From Takakia lepidozioides (taxonomy: Eukaryota; Streptophyta; Takakiopsida; Takakiales; Takakiaceae), in NCBI GenBank assembly GCA_030704615.1, contig CM060731.1:74008756-74072755 (forward strand): 64,000 nt of DNA, written 5' to 3'. The notes under the pieces were generated by a model. That model saw nothing but the letters and a program-made list of their open reading frames with translations. It did not search any database and had not been told where the DNA came from. Position numbers and translations under genes: made by a program. Below, piece by piece: positions 1 through 17,465 of this stretch. Every line of letters starts with the position of its first letter. The stretch's first letter is position 1.

Positions 1-353
1 TTCTGATACACTGTCCGGGGTTCTCTCACCAAAGAGACGCTCTCTTCAAATCTATTAAGGGAATTGTGCCTGTACCCCTGTTTACCAACTTTGAAAGTCT
101 CGAGGCTGAGCCAAAAGCCCAGGCCCTCCTGAGGCCTAGTTTTTGGGCAAATCACACACAGCAGATTGATGCTTGTGTGAAGGGATTTCTAGAGGATATC
201 TGGAAAACCCGGATTAATTCTTTATATGGAGGTAAGTCTTACTACCAACGTCAGCCCCTGACAGAGGTAGGTTCTGTCCCTTTTGTTCCCGCTCAAACTG
301 GGCGCGGGGTCAATGGCCACAAGGCTACGGCAAACAACGTCTTATGAGTACAA
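1..353 (+). mobile_element. LINE family A, copy 1, 3' fragment cut by window edge
   Basis: This is the 3' end of the LINE family seen in full at 1815-6656. It is open from about position 66 to the family's stop at 345-347 and encodes the C-terminal part of the reverse-transcriptase polyprotein, ending in the residues ATANNVL. The element ends in GTACAA right after the stop, with no A-tail, and copy 2 follows directly. Diagnostic bases (TCTATTAAGGG, TATATGGAGG) match the copies at 33467 and 53813 rather than the full-length copy, so it belongs to their subfamily. Confidence 0.9.
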
Positions 354-362
354 TATCTCTGT

Positions 363-1519
363 GGTCCTCCCTTCCTACACTTACCTGGGCGTTGGGTTTT
401 CCTCCAATTGTAATTGGGATGCACATATCCGGAAAGTTGTTCAAACTGGAGGGCAAAGCTCTTGGGCTCACTAAATTTTTCCACTGCAGAGGGGTCAACT
501 CTGAGGTTAAGAAAACCATGCTTTGTCGCATTATTAGACCTGCCTTGGAGTACGGATCTGCAATATGGGTTGATAACTCCAACCAGGCTAAGTCTCTAGA
601 ATCCATTCAAGTGGGGGTGCTTAAGGAGTGTATGTCAGCATGCTCCAAAACAGCCAATGTGGCTGTTCGAGGTGAGTTTGGCATTCCGTCCTTCAGCTCC
701 TGACGAGATGAATTCAAGGTCAGATGGTGGGGTCAGCTGCAACATATGCCCAACGCCAGATATCCTAAGTTAATCGACTCTATATCTTGGAAACAGGACC
801 GCCCTGTCAAACAGGCTAAGTCCTGGCAGAAGAGAGTAGAAGAGATTCTCAAGGACCTGGACCTGGATCCGCAAGTCTTGACCCTGCTGGATAAATCTGA
901 CTTAGAGGCTGTAGTGTCCAAACCCATGTCTGTTGCCATGAGATTGTCTGATGAAAATGAAGTTAGGCAGAAAACTTCCCTGAACTTGTTTCCAGTCAGT
1001 GACATGGAGGACATCTTGGATGACCTCAAGGGTCTTTCCACTCTCGGCGCTAGACTGAAATTTAAACCCAGGGCAGGAAGCCTACCTTTGAACAGCAAAC
1101 AGAAGCAGAGAGGAAAGGGAGAGTGCAATTGCCCATTGTGTGGGCCACCTGAAGACAGTATTCATTTTCTGATACACTGTCCGGGGTTCTCTCACCAAAG
1201 AGACGCTCTCTTCAAATCTATCAAGGGAATTGTGCCTGTACCTCTGTTTACCAACTTTGAAAGTCTCGAGGCTGAGCCAAAAGCCCAGGCCCTCCTGAGG
1301 CCTAGTTTTTGGGCAAATCACACACAGCAGATTGATACTTGTGTGAAGGGATTTCTAGAGGATATCTGGAAAACCCGGATTAATTCTATATATGAAGGTT
1401 AGTCTTACTACCGATGTCAGCCCCTGACAGAGGTAGGTTCTGTCCCTTTTGTTTCCCCTCAAACTGGGCGTGGGGTCAATGACCACAAGGCTATGGCAAA
1501 CAACGTCTTATGAGTACAA
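363..1519 (+). mobile_element. LINE family A, copy 2, 5'-truncated
   Basis: Homology to the full-length element begins near the sequence that follows its FADD reverse-transcriptase motif and continues to the standard GTACAA end. It is broken: an indel near 450 shifts the frame, TGA at about 702 replaces an Arg codon, and TAG interrupts the end near 1400. The reading frame 746-1402 still encodes the zinc-binding block with spacing C-X2-C-X7-H-X4-C and the C-terminal tail. The flanks (TATCTCTGTGG before, TCTCGCTGTGG after) resemble an imperfect target-site duplication. Confidence 0.88.
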
Positions 1520-1530
1520 TCTCGCTGTGG

Positions 1531-1785
1531 GCGCGGGGTCACTCACCCCACGGCTACGGCAAATGGGGCCAGTTATTGGGCAAATCACACACAGCAGATT
1601 GATGCTTGTGTGAAGGGATTTCTAGAGGATATTTGGAAAACCCGGCCTCGGTACATTACACCAAGGCAAGTCTTACTACCAACGTCAGCCCCTGACAGAG
1701 GTAGGTTCTGTCCCTTTGTGTTCTGCTCAAACTGGGGCGGGGTCAATGGCCACAAGGCTACGGCAAACAATGTCTTATGAGTACA
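1531..1785 (+). mobile_element. Two short LINE family A 3' tails, one diverged
   Basis: 1531-1570 is a diverged copy of the last few dozen bases of the LINE (GCGCGGGGTCA and CGGCTACGGCAAA are recognisable). At 1571 it runs into an internal piece that starts at GGGCAAATCACACACAGC and continues to GTACA at 1785. The (TC)n tract at 1786-1810 follows. The arrangement suggests repeated insertion of 5'-truncated copies at or beside the same pyrimidine tract. Confidence 0.75.
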
Positions 1786-1814
1786 TTCTCTCTCTCTCTC
1801 TCTCTCTCTGTGCT
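1786..1814 (+). repeat. (TC)n microsatellite and 5' target-site duplication
   Basis: A run of TC dinucleotides followed by TGTGCT. The last 16 bases (1799-1814, TCTCTCTCTCTGTGCT) recur exactly at 6657-6672 on the far side of the full-length LINE. They are therefore its target-site duplication. Confidence 0.85.
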
Positions 1815-2239
1815 CCTCCCTGTCCTCTAGGAAGCCTATTGCCATTGGGTGGACTTGATACGGGAGTACATTAATGTCTCTGTGACTAAATGCCGGCCTT
1901 GTGACCTCGTGTCCTTGTTTGTTTCGACCTGAAGCGCTTTGCTCCAGGTAAGGTAGTGCATTGGATTTTGTTGGAAAGCTTGGGGCCTTTCCCTCTTTAG
2001 AATATGCCTACACGGGCCATTCCCTGCAACTCCCTGGAGTGTGATCTCTGAATGGTAACAAGCGGACCCCTACCGCTTGGGGGCAGCCCCTCCGCCCAAA
2101 TTGGGCAGTCGTATGCTCTGTATATCATACTTGGCACTTAGGCTCGGGTTGGTTCCTGTGCTTAAACTTATAGCCTGCGAGATCAATCAAAACTTTAGCT
2201 CCTATCAACATCAACACTCCCCAGGGTGATTCCTGGGAA

Positions 2240-2640
2240 TTGGTTACTTATGCCAAATCTAGGGCTTCATGTGTAGTTTTTGGGGTGAATCCCAGGATGG
2301 ACGATGTGTCCTTTAAAACTACATGCTCTAGCTTAGGCTTGGATTTCATGGCTAATGGTTCCATCCCGAGACTTGATAACAGGGGTACGTTGAAGGTTGC
2401 AATGACCAAAAGTGCTTCTAATAGAGTCCCACATCAATTCAATCTCAAAGAAGTTCGTCCCTTGACTGGCTGGAGAGCAGTCTTAGACATTGGTGATTCA
2501 ATGGGGCGCCTAGGAAGACAACCAAGGGCAAGGACTTCAACTTGAGAGTTTCTAATCGGTTTGATGCTCTGGATGAGGTTGAATCCAAACAGCCAGAAGG
2601 ACAAGATGTCCTAAGTGTACAGAACCTGAATGTCCTGAAT
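2240..2640 (+). pseudogene. ORF1-like 5' coding stretch of the LINE, frameshifted
   Basis: An open frame starts near 2240 and runs to about 2545. Coherent coding then continues in another frame (residues VSNRFDALDEVESKQPEGQ around 2545-2605), and a single missing base near 2608 puts it out of frame with the repeats that follow. The FDAL segment resembles the region before zinc knuckles in some plant LINE ORF1 proteins, but I cannot assign a domain. It may be the N-terminus of one long polyprotein rather than a separate ORF1. Confidence 0.5.
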
Positions 2641-3010
2641 CTGAAGGATTTGGTACTCTGAATGGTTTACCAATCCTCAAGGTTTACACAAGACGAACAA
2701 ATTCTATACACGGGGTAATTGCCCCCAAGCCGTCAGATGGACAATCTGTCCCTAAGTGTGCAGAGCCTGAACGTCGTGTAACTGAAGGACTTGGTACTCT
2801 AAATGGTTTACCAATCCTCAAAGTCTACACAAGACGAGCAAAATCTATACACAGGGTAATTGTCCCCAAGCAGTCTGACGGACAATATGCCCCTAAGTGT
2901 GCGGAGCCTGTGCGTCGTGTAACTGAAGGATTTGGTACCCTGAATGGTTTACCAATTCTCAAAGTTTACACAAGACGAGCAAAATCTACACATGGGGTAA
3001 CTGTCCCCCC
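2641..3010 (+). repeat. 141-bp tandem repeat inside the LINE, about 2.7 copies
   Basis: The motif CTGAAGG followed by TTGGTAC and AATGGTTTACCAAT recurs at 2641, 2782 and 2923, an exact spacing of 141 bases (47 codons). All three units share one reading frame, continuous with the endonuclease frame downstream. Each unit encodes residues like GLPILKVYTRRAKS and then PKCAEP. The repeat is thus a protein repeat just before the endonuclease domain. Confidence 0.85.
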
Positions 3011-6000
3011 TTTGCAGAACGGTTGGCCGTCCAGGAGCAATCACAAGCTACCTAGACGACAAACAATTCACATGCAAAGGGCTGGCTTGCGGCTGGCCAC
3101 TTTCAACTTCTCAGGGCTTACTAACCACAGGAAACAACTCGAAGTGGGACAAGTCCTTCGAACTAATGATATTCATATCTGTGCTGGGCAAGAAACATGG
3201 GAAACGACGGATAAACTGGTTGGAGATGTCAATGGTTATAAATGGGCAGGTAGGATGTGTACTCTCAAGGCAGCCTCTGCCAAACGCGGTCAAAAAGGGG
3301 TTGGATTCTTTGTCCGTGATTTCTTGTTTGATAATTGTGAAATTATCAACAAGGGTTTGAGGTACGAGCATAGTATCTGGCTGAAACTGAATCTGAAGGG
3401 CGGCATGAGTACAAAGGACCTCTTTGTGGGTTGTGTTTACATGCCCGCAGAGGGGACCCTTAGTGCTGACGCAGACAAAGCCTTCGAAGATGTAAAGCTG
3501 GACTGTGCTTCGTTTCTTACCAAAGGTCAGGTAGTGCTATTGGGTGACTTCAATGCCCGGGTGGGCAAAGGGCTCCATCAGGACGACATCATTGGGCCTT
3601 TTGGTGAGGACGAGCTGAATTCTAATGGCAGACGGTTAATTAACTGTCTGGAAGAGCTTCAGCTTTTGACCTTGAATAACAGGACAAGAGGTGACCAAGT
3701 GCAGTGGACTCGTGAGAAATCCCAAACTGGGGAACGTTCCATTGTGGACTATATCATAATGGACAAAAATTTGTTTCCCCAGTGTGCCAATGTGTTGATC
3801 GACAGAACTGATATTGGTACCTCTGACCACTTCCTGGTTTGGACTGAGATCAAACGGTGTTTTCCCAACACCAAGAGATCTGTGAAACGTTCGATTCGGA
3901 AGTGGCGTATAGAAAAATTCCATAATGAGGAGGTCAAGGCTGAGTACGTCCAGGCCTTGCGAGAGGCTCTCCCTCATTTTGTCCAATCGCTCCAAGAACT
4001 TCGGTCTCGCTCTGACAACGCAAGAAATGAAGTCGAAAGAGCAGTGGACTCTTGGGAGAGTTTCGTTTCCTCCGTGGCTGACAAGATCATTGGGAGGAAA
4101 CTAATTGTCTGCGGTAGAGCTGTTAATTGGTGGACCAATGAGATCAAACTCAAGATAGCTGAGAGACGAGCCCTTTATAAAGAGTGCTGCAATTTGAAAA
4201 CCAACAGAGAATTGTGGGCGAGGTACTACCAGCTCTGTAAAGATATCAATCAGCTTGTTAGGTCTCAGAAGAAATTATACTGGGACAAGTTATACAGTGA
4301 AATAAACTCAAACCACCATGGTGGTAATGACAAGAAATTCTGGTTGGCCCTTCAACGTTTGTACAAGCCTAAAAACAGTCAGCAAGTACAAGCGCTGAAG
4401 ACTACTAAAGGTGCAGTGGTGACTTCATCGGTTGACATTGTCAAAACCTTTGAAAATCACTACAGTATCCTTGGCAGAACTTCTAGGTCTAACAGTGAGG
4501 GGTCTTCAGCTGAATGGAGGGACACAGTTGGAAAAACTGTTACTATGATTCAAAACAGCCCTGATGAACTGGAGTATATTTCAATGGCTTATAACGCTCC
4601 CATTAGTTCTTCTGAGATTGTGGAAGCAATTGAACATTTAAATGGATATAAAGCTGGTGGACCTGATGGTATTGTCAACGAGCTTATCAAGCACGGTGGT
4701 GATCCCATGATAGAGGCCCTAGTTCTCCTCTTTAACCTTATCTGGAAGACTGAAATGATCCCCTTTTGCTGGCGACAGGGGGTTATTGTCAATCTATACA
4801 AGAAGGGTGACAGAGAAGAACCGGGGAACTACCGTGGCATCACGCTCCTCAATGCTGTTGGCAAGACATTCTGCAGAGTTATAAGTACTCGTCTCGAGGT
4901 TGATCTGGAGTCTAGAGGTTGTTTCCACGAAGGCCAAGCTGGCTTTCGGCGAAACAGGGGCTGTGTGGATCATATCTTCACTCTAAGCCAGATTATCCAG
5001 GGAAGGAAAAAAGAAGGGAAACCCACTTACGTTTTTTTCCTGGATGTCAAAAAGGCTTATGACACAGTGTGGAGAGATGGCCTATGATTCCGCCTCTGGT
5101 CTTGTGGGATCAAGGGAAAGATGTGGAGAGTTGTCCACAACTTGTATGCTCACACCAAAAGCTGTGTCACTGTTAACGGACAGAAGTCCAACTTCTTTGA
5201 CATAGACCAAGGTGTAGCTCAAGGACGTACTCTCTCCCCTCTGCTCTTCAATGTTTTTATCAATCAACTCCTCGAGGATGTGGAAAGTGAGGGATTTGGG
5301 TTAAGGGTGGGTGATACCACCATACCAGCCCTTATGTTTGCGGATGACTTCGCAGGCATAGGGGAGACTCCAACCAATCTCCAGGAGTTGATTGATTGCG
5401 CGAAGAGATACTTTGATCTTTGGGGGCTAGAGGCTAATGTCAGCAAATGTGCAGTGGTAGCATTCAACGACAGAGGAGAGGGAGGAAGTGATCTTAAGTG
5501 GCAGTGGGGTAGCCAAGAGATCCCGGTCCTCCCTTCCTACACTTACCTGGGCGTTGAGTTTTCCTCCAATTGTAATTGGGATGCACATATCCGGAAAGTT
5601 GTTCAAACTGGCAAGGGCAAAGCTCTGGGGCTCACTAAATTTTTCCACTGCAGAGGGGTCAACTCTGAGGTTAAGAAAACCATGCTTTGTCGCGTTATTA
5701 GACCTGCCTTGGAGTACGGATCTGCTATATGGGTTGATAACTCCAACCAGGCTAAGTCTCTAGAATCCATTCAAGTGGGGGTGCTTAAGGAGTGTATGTC
5801 AGCATGCTCCAAAACAGCCGATGTGGCTGTTCGGGGTGAGTTTGGCATTCCGTCCTTAAGCTCCCGACGAGATGAATTCAAGGTCAGATGGTGGACACCA
5901 GATATCCTAAGTTAATCGACTCTGGAAACAGGACCGCCCTGTCAAACAGGCTAAGTCCTGGCAGAAGAGAGTAGAAGAGATTCTCAAGGACCTGGACCTG

Positions 6001-6650
6001 GATCCGCAAGTCTTGACCCTGCTGGATAAATCTGACTTAGAGGCTGTAGTGTCCAAAGCCATGTCTGTTGCCATGAGATTGTCTGATGAAAATGAAGTTC
6101 GGCAGAAAACTTCCCTGAACTTGTTTCCAGTCAGTGACATGGGGGAGGACATCTTGGATGACCTCAAGGGTCTACCCACTCTCGGCACTAGACTGAGATT
6201 TAAACTCAGGGCAGGAAGCCTACCTTTGAACAGCAAACAGAAGCAGAGAGGAAAGGGAGAGTGCAATTGCCCGTTGTGTGGGCAATCTGAAGACAGTATT
6301 CATTTTCTGATGCACTGTCCGGGGTTCTCTCACCAAAGAGACGCTCTCTTCAATTCTATCAAGGGAATTGTGCCTGTACCCCTGTTTACCAACTTTGAAA
6401 GTCTCGAGGCTGAGCCAAAAGCCCAGGCCCTCCTGAGGCCTAGTTTTTGGGCAAATCACACACAGCAGATTGATGCTTGTGTGAAGGGATTTCTAGAGGA
6501 TACCTGGAAAACCCGGATTAATTCTTTATATGAAGGTAAGTCTTACTACCAATGTCAGCCCCTGACAGAGGTAGGTTCTGTCCCTTTTGTTCCCGCTCAA
6601 CCTGGGCGCGGGGTCAATGGCCACAAGGCTACGGCAAACAACGTCTTATG
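2910..6650 (+). pseudogene. LINE endonuclease-reverse transcriptase polyprotein, broken
   Basis: The frame is open upstream of 2910 through the repeats, so 2910 is not a true start. The APE-like endonuclease spans about residues 60-310 counted from 2910: motifs TFNFSG, QETW, LLGDFNARVG and TSDHFLVW supply the usual Asn, Glu, Asp/Asn and His positions. The reverse transcriptase begins near residue 625 ([16 protein letters not shown]), continues with [10 protein letters not shown] and [10 protein letters not shown], and its catalytic FADD lies near 5338. After it comes a zinc-binding block (C-X2-C-X7-H-X4-C, near 6270-6320). TGA at 5085 and the frameshifts near 5894-5927 split it into three open segments, 2910-5087, 5121-5915 and 6013-6651. 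It would copy LINE RNA by target-primed reverse transcription if intact. Confidence 0.88.
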
Positions 6651-6685
6651 AGTACATCTCTCTCTCTGTGCTTGTTCCATAAGCT

Positions 6686-8076
6686 ATTTGAGTGTTCCTG
6701 GACCAACGCAATCAGTACTCCTCTATGCTGATGATTTTGCCCTCTTGGAAATTCTCCCGTCTTCCTACAACGCCATCTTTGCATCTTGGAAGAGTTCTCC
6801 AAAGATTATGGGTTGCAGGTCAATCTTAGCAAAACTAAGATCATGGTTTTCAAAGGCCAGGCGGACCGCAGATTCATCTTCAACCAACAGGAGATTGAGA
6901 TTGTCAAATCATACCAATACCTGGGTCTGGTTATCCACTCTCTCAAATTCCAGTTTGCATCGACTGCCCTGGAGATTGACAAAGGGCAAGGCTGCCTCCA
7001 TCCGCCTTCAGGCCAAATGCAAACATATACATATGCACTACCCCCCAACCAAAAAGTGGCTAATTGACCCCGTTGTCACCCCGGCCGCCACTTATGGCTG
7101 TGAGTTCTGGGTACCTGGTGTCCCAGTTTCCTGGTGGGAAAAAAATCTGGAACCGTTGCAGTCATCTTTTCTCCAAGCATTGCTTGGCGCCAGAGGCCCA
7201 ACTCCATCTCACATCCTATGTGCAGAGTTTGCTCGTGTCCCACTTCAAACCGAGGCCCTCTTCCGGCTTACTGCAATCTTTCTTAAGAGGTTACAAGCCC
7301 TTCTTCCACCCAAGGGGCTCGTGGCAAGAGCCCTCGCAACATCTATTAGGCTCCAAAACAGCAGGTTTCAAGCACTCCTGGTATTCTCGAATGTGAAACT
7401 TGTTTTTTTTTAGCACAATGGACTCTGAATTGCTTCGCTATTGCCACAAAATCCAGAAAGGGTGGAAATTACATCCAAACAGGATCGCAAGAGACTCATT
7501 AGAAGAGAACTTATGGAACTACATGTCAGGAGAACTTGGAAGCTACCCAATCTCACATCAAAACTCCATTGCTATCGAGAGACATTCTTGGTTCTCCGTG
7601 ATGATAGAATCTTGCGGCCGGATTACCTTTCGGCGCCTTTATCTCCTGCCCTCCTGAGGGCATTAGGGTATTAGGACATTAGGGCAGTTCAGGGTGGGCT
7701 CCCAAAATCTACAGATGGGGAAACCTGCAATGGGAGGACGCCCATGCCCAGCTTGCACCAGGCGCAACCAGGAAATGAACACTTTTATTGCCCTCTGTAT
7801 TATGAGACCCGTGGGAGATCCCATATTCTATTCCGTGGGACTCAATCTCTCACTGAAGTCTTCCATTATGTGGATCAGAAATACTTGGCAGCTTACCTGC
7901 ACGAGGCCTTGACCCTTAGGCAATTGAGCAGTAGTTGCTTTTGGGCTACTTTTTGGGTGTGGTTTTGTCTCCTCTCTTGTTTTTTTCCATTTTGTCCCAA
8001 AGCTCTTTGAGCTTTCCGCGGATGTTATAAAGTACCATTTCATCTCATTTCATTTCATTTCATTTCTTTCTGCACT
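6686..8076 (+). mobile_element. Second LINE family, 5'-truncated, (ATTTC)n tail
   Basis: Flanked by near-identical 15-bp duplications (6671-6685 CTTGTTCCATAAGCT and 8077-8091 CTTGTCCCATAAGCT, one mismatch). The start encodes SVLLYADDFALL, a reverse-transcriptase palm motif with YADD, followed in another frame by LQVNLSKTKIMVFKG, as in LINE reverse transcriptases. Frames then break repeatedly (6688-7413, 6786-7067, 7400-7657). The 3' end is a CATTT/ATTTC pentamer run at 8039-8065. The sequence is unrelated at base level to family A and uses a different tail. Its 5' flank is the 3' target of the full-length family A copy, so it landed right beside it. Confidence 0.82.
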
Positions 8077-8091
8077 CTTGTCCCATAAGCT

Positions 8092-10394
8092 CCTTTAGAC
8101 AGAGCTGCATTTAGCCCCAGACTAGCATTTATTGAGAGGGTTCTTCCCCCTGCATCCTGGGACAGTCGACAAGCTTGGTTCTAGAAATGACCAGCATAGA
8201 AGTATGGGTGGAAGATGAAGAGGGGAGGTACTTGTTCATATTGTGATGCCGCAGCGAGACCCAGGTGATCATCGATCAAAGTTGAAGGCCACCCTACGAT
8301 TTATCTCTTCTTATAGTTTTCAGGTTGAGAGGGTATACTCCTCTGTCCAGCTGAATTGGATGTGACATCAAATAGAGAGCTGGAGATGTGTAAAGGATTT
8401 ACAGCATGCAACCCCAAACAACGAAGAACCTGGCTGCAATGCCCGAACATCTGGGTCACCAGCTTTTAGCCGTGAACCGTTTACTGGTGATGACCATTAA
8501 GCTTTGAATTTTCTAGTATAACTAATTCTGGTCTGTTTTCAGACATTTTAACAGTTGGGGTGGCTTAAAGCACATGAGCTGAGAAGCATAGATTCCTTTA
8601 GTACCGCTCGTGCCCAGATGCAGGGGATCACTCCCGGCATGACAATGCCATACCAGCAAAGCGTCCATGCATCAGCAGACCACATATTTCTGGTCCTTAA
8701 CATATCATGTCATAATTACAAGACCGAGGACTTTTCTATGGCATCACTATTCCAGGAGATAGCATACTTGTATGAACATACACACCTCGGTCATGGGCGA
8801 CATCCCTGGAACTCCAGAACCCCGATCCCCCCCGGAAGAAGTTGGTGGTGCATATGAGCATCATTGAGGTGGTCACCATCATCGAGTCTTCCTTGCATGT
8901 TATGCTGGCCAACATAACAATGAGTCGGAAATTGTCATTGAAGGCAGGAACAAGAGTGAAAGGTGACAGAAAGGTGAACAAGAGTGGAAGGTGATAGGCA
9001 TCCTGTAGAGGTGAAAATGCACAATGTTCTACGGAGCACTGTAGTGAGTCTGCATATTTTTCGGGTCACACAGGCCTTTCCACCTTGATACACAATAACC
9101 CCTCTCTTTAAACCGCTGTAGCTTTCCATGACCTGGCGTAAGGGCTTTCCAATGGCACCAACCGCAAAATTATTGGTGTAGATGGCGATTCTCAAGGCCA
9201 AAGTTCTAGCATAGGGCCCTGCATATGCCTTGCCAGGGTGCTGGCGGGTACCTGTTGGGGGTCCCGCCCTCTGCACAGCCTACAATAAATGCGGTCCCAC
9301 TGCCCCCGGGGATTGACCCCACCTTCAGGGCTGGCCCATGCTGATAAGCCCTGAGAAACAAAGGGGCAGTGCAGAATTAGTGGGGAACTCCTTCCATGGA
9401 ATGGTTTTCAATACAAAAATTGAGGAGGACCTTCCCAACTTCATTGACAACGTTGGGACCCCCGTCAGTTTTCCAAACAACCCACCAAATTATTAGCCAT
9501 GATACACAGAAAGGTGTGAAGTGTAGGAAATGCAGTTCTGGACCCCCCTTCAGATCCTTACAAAGGTGATACACCAAAATCTTGTCCAAAAACTCTGAAA
9601 AAGTAGGAGAAGGTTGCCAATATCATGAGACATCCTGTACAATTTGGTTTCAATTGGCTTGGCTTTCTGTTTGAGTTTCAAAGAGATTGTTTTTCTTACT
9701 CTGCAGATGTTGCATAAACTGCTCATGCTCACAAAAATATCTTAAGATTTCAATTCCGATGGGAAAATGAATGAGAGCTTAGGTGAAGGAAGGGATGTAG
9801 ATAGGATTGATTCGATGGTTAAGTTTTGTAAATGCTGAGCGGGTGTTTAGTTGTGAATGAGAAGGTGGCCAGAGGTGAAGATTTTGCAGTCAGAGGTGAA
9901 AAACGCTGTAGGCCTCTTTAGAGGGCTTTTCTGCTCTAGTTTTCTGCCGGTCCCTCTCTCAAAGCAACGGTGTGTACTAGGGTGAGCATGCAATGAGCGC
10001 AGTAGCTGAATTGCGGGATGATGGGCTGTGGTAGGTAGGAGCCATCCTGCCGGATTCGTGCAGATAATCTTGCTGAACATAATTGTTGATTGTGAATGTG
10101 GACGGGCAAAAGAACGTTGTACAATGACAGCATACATATGTGGGGGATGGAGGCCGACATGATCATCGAGTACTTCCGCAGACAGCTTTAGACCAAGTCT
10201 CTGTCGACGGAAGAGTCTCCTTCAGCTGGAGAGCCGTGTTGAGTTCACACATCCAGCATGTTGCAGGCTTGCGTGTAGACGTGCTCAAGAGAGAGATAAA
10301 GAGGGAGAAAGATACAACAGAGTGGGCCGACTGATCATGCAAGATTTGAGCTGGAGCTGGAGAACCTAATTCAAGGCGAGGACCGCGCGACAAG
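8092..10394. other. Spacer, no recognisable gene
   Basis: No reading frame longer than about 115 codons and no protein family I recognise on either strand. Short frames at 8555-8857 (+) and 8736-9276 (-) have ordinary composition but no motif. The last few hundred bases should contain the beta-glucosidase promoter and 5' leader; I see no clear TATA element. Confidence 0.5.
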
Positions 10395-16283
<5,889 letters not shown>

Positions 16284-17465
16284 GAGACCCATACATGACA
16301 AATCGCATGCCTGGCGCAACGCAAAGAGTAGGCAGTGTCAAAACATATGTGACAGACTATGCAAACAAAAGTGTGATATCCGCACTGTAAGGAAAGCAGC
16401 ACCTTGGATTCTCAATTTTAGAGACCCACAAGGGCTTCGCATCATTATATATTTCAGGGCTTCTGTCCCACTTAATATAGAATGTGGATAGGCGACCCCA
16501 CCTCGTTCTTGGGCTTTGCGCTTTTCATCCATGTCTGACCTCTTATCATTTGTCCCTTTGATTTCCCTCCCCACCTCCCACATTCCTCGCTGTGTTTCTC
16601 TCCTTCGTATTTCCCGTGTCGTTTTACGACGTCTCTATCTCTTATTTGCGTCTCCATCTCCCTCAACCTCTTTCCAACTTGACTCTCAAGTCTTTCAAGC
16701 AAATTTTTTGAGAGATCTCATGTATCTCAGTTGACAGCTGGTCCAAGAGGAATTTTATAGGCGCGGCTGGTATGAGAGTCTGGCCTCTTGTCTTCCTCCC
16801 GTTTGGACTGCACTCTGGTTTGGAGCACTAGGGCTTCGCAGCTGCATCCCGCTCCTCACCACAGCCTCCATGCCCGCCATAAATCCAAGTCCTGAGGCTG
16901 AGTTCTGGTGCAGCTAACTTGAGTTCCACTGATGCTCTTATCTTCTGTTGTAAGTCTGACCGAACTCTAGATCTTCAAGTTGGTTGAGAGAGGGAAGAGG
17001 AAGATTTGATGTTGGCCTGGCAATTCTTAAGAACGATAAAAGCTGTGCTGCAATGGACTAACTTATGCTTTCAATTGTTCTAGCGATTACAATTACAGCA
17101 CCTGAGCACTTTGTAGTAATCCTACTGGGCTTTGAAGTCGCGCCCGGCTCTTCTAAGATCGTCGGTGCCCAAGACTTCCTGAGGGGTCCAGTCGTCATGA
17201 TTAATGGCGAAGCTTGTGGGAGAAATTCATGCTCTGAATGTACCGGAGCTGTAACCACAAGTGCAACCAAATATTAACACGTCGGATATACACCAGTCTC
17301 TTTTTCTGGGAATTTGGCAGGGCGGCATGCGTTATGGCTGAACCGCACAAACAGCTCCAGTGTTAATGTTTCAGGAACCTGCCCCGATTGAGAACTCACA
17401 GAGTGACATTTGTGCGGCGTTGCAGAATTGGTCTGTGTGACTGGAATCAGTGAAGGGGAGAAGCT
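16284..17465. other. Spacer between beta-glucosidase and CAAD gene
   Basis: No coding signal found. It should hold the beta-glucosidase 3' UTR and the promoter and 5' leader of the next gene. 16500-16720 is pyrimidine-rich (TCTCCTTC-like). Confidence 0.5.

Larger units (their letters stand above)
1815..6656 (+). mobile_element. Near full-length LINE (non-LTR retrotransposon), family A
   Basis: A 4.84 kb element bounded by 16-bp target-site duplications (1799-1814 and 6657-6672). In order it carries a leader, an ORF1-like stretch with frameshifts (about 2240-2640), three in-frame 141-bp repeats (2641 to about 3010), an APE-type endonuclease, a reverse transcriptase with an FADD active site, and a C-terminal zinc-binding block. 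The frame stops at the very end of the element and there is no 3' UTR or poly(A). This copy is dead: TGA at 5085-5087 replaces a Trp codon in the reverse transcriptase, and losses of 22 bp (near 5894) and 7 bp (near 5927) shift the frame. I assign it to APE-bearing LINEs but not to a named clade. Confidence 0.9.

Noticed and set aside
2641-3010. CRISPR-like regular repeat
   Set aside because: The 141-bp units are continuous in-frame tandem protein repeats without unique spacers, in a eukaryotic LINE.
8555-9276. ORFs on both strands in the spacer before the beta-glucosidase
   Set aside because: No motif or splice-consistent neighbour exon could be assigned; a transporter-like reading was considered but key motifs are absent.
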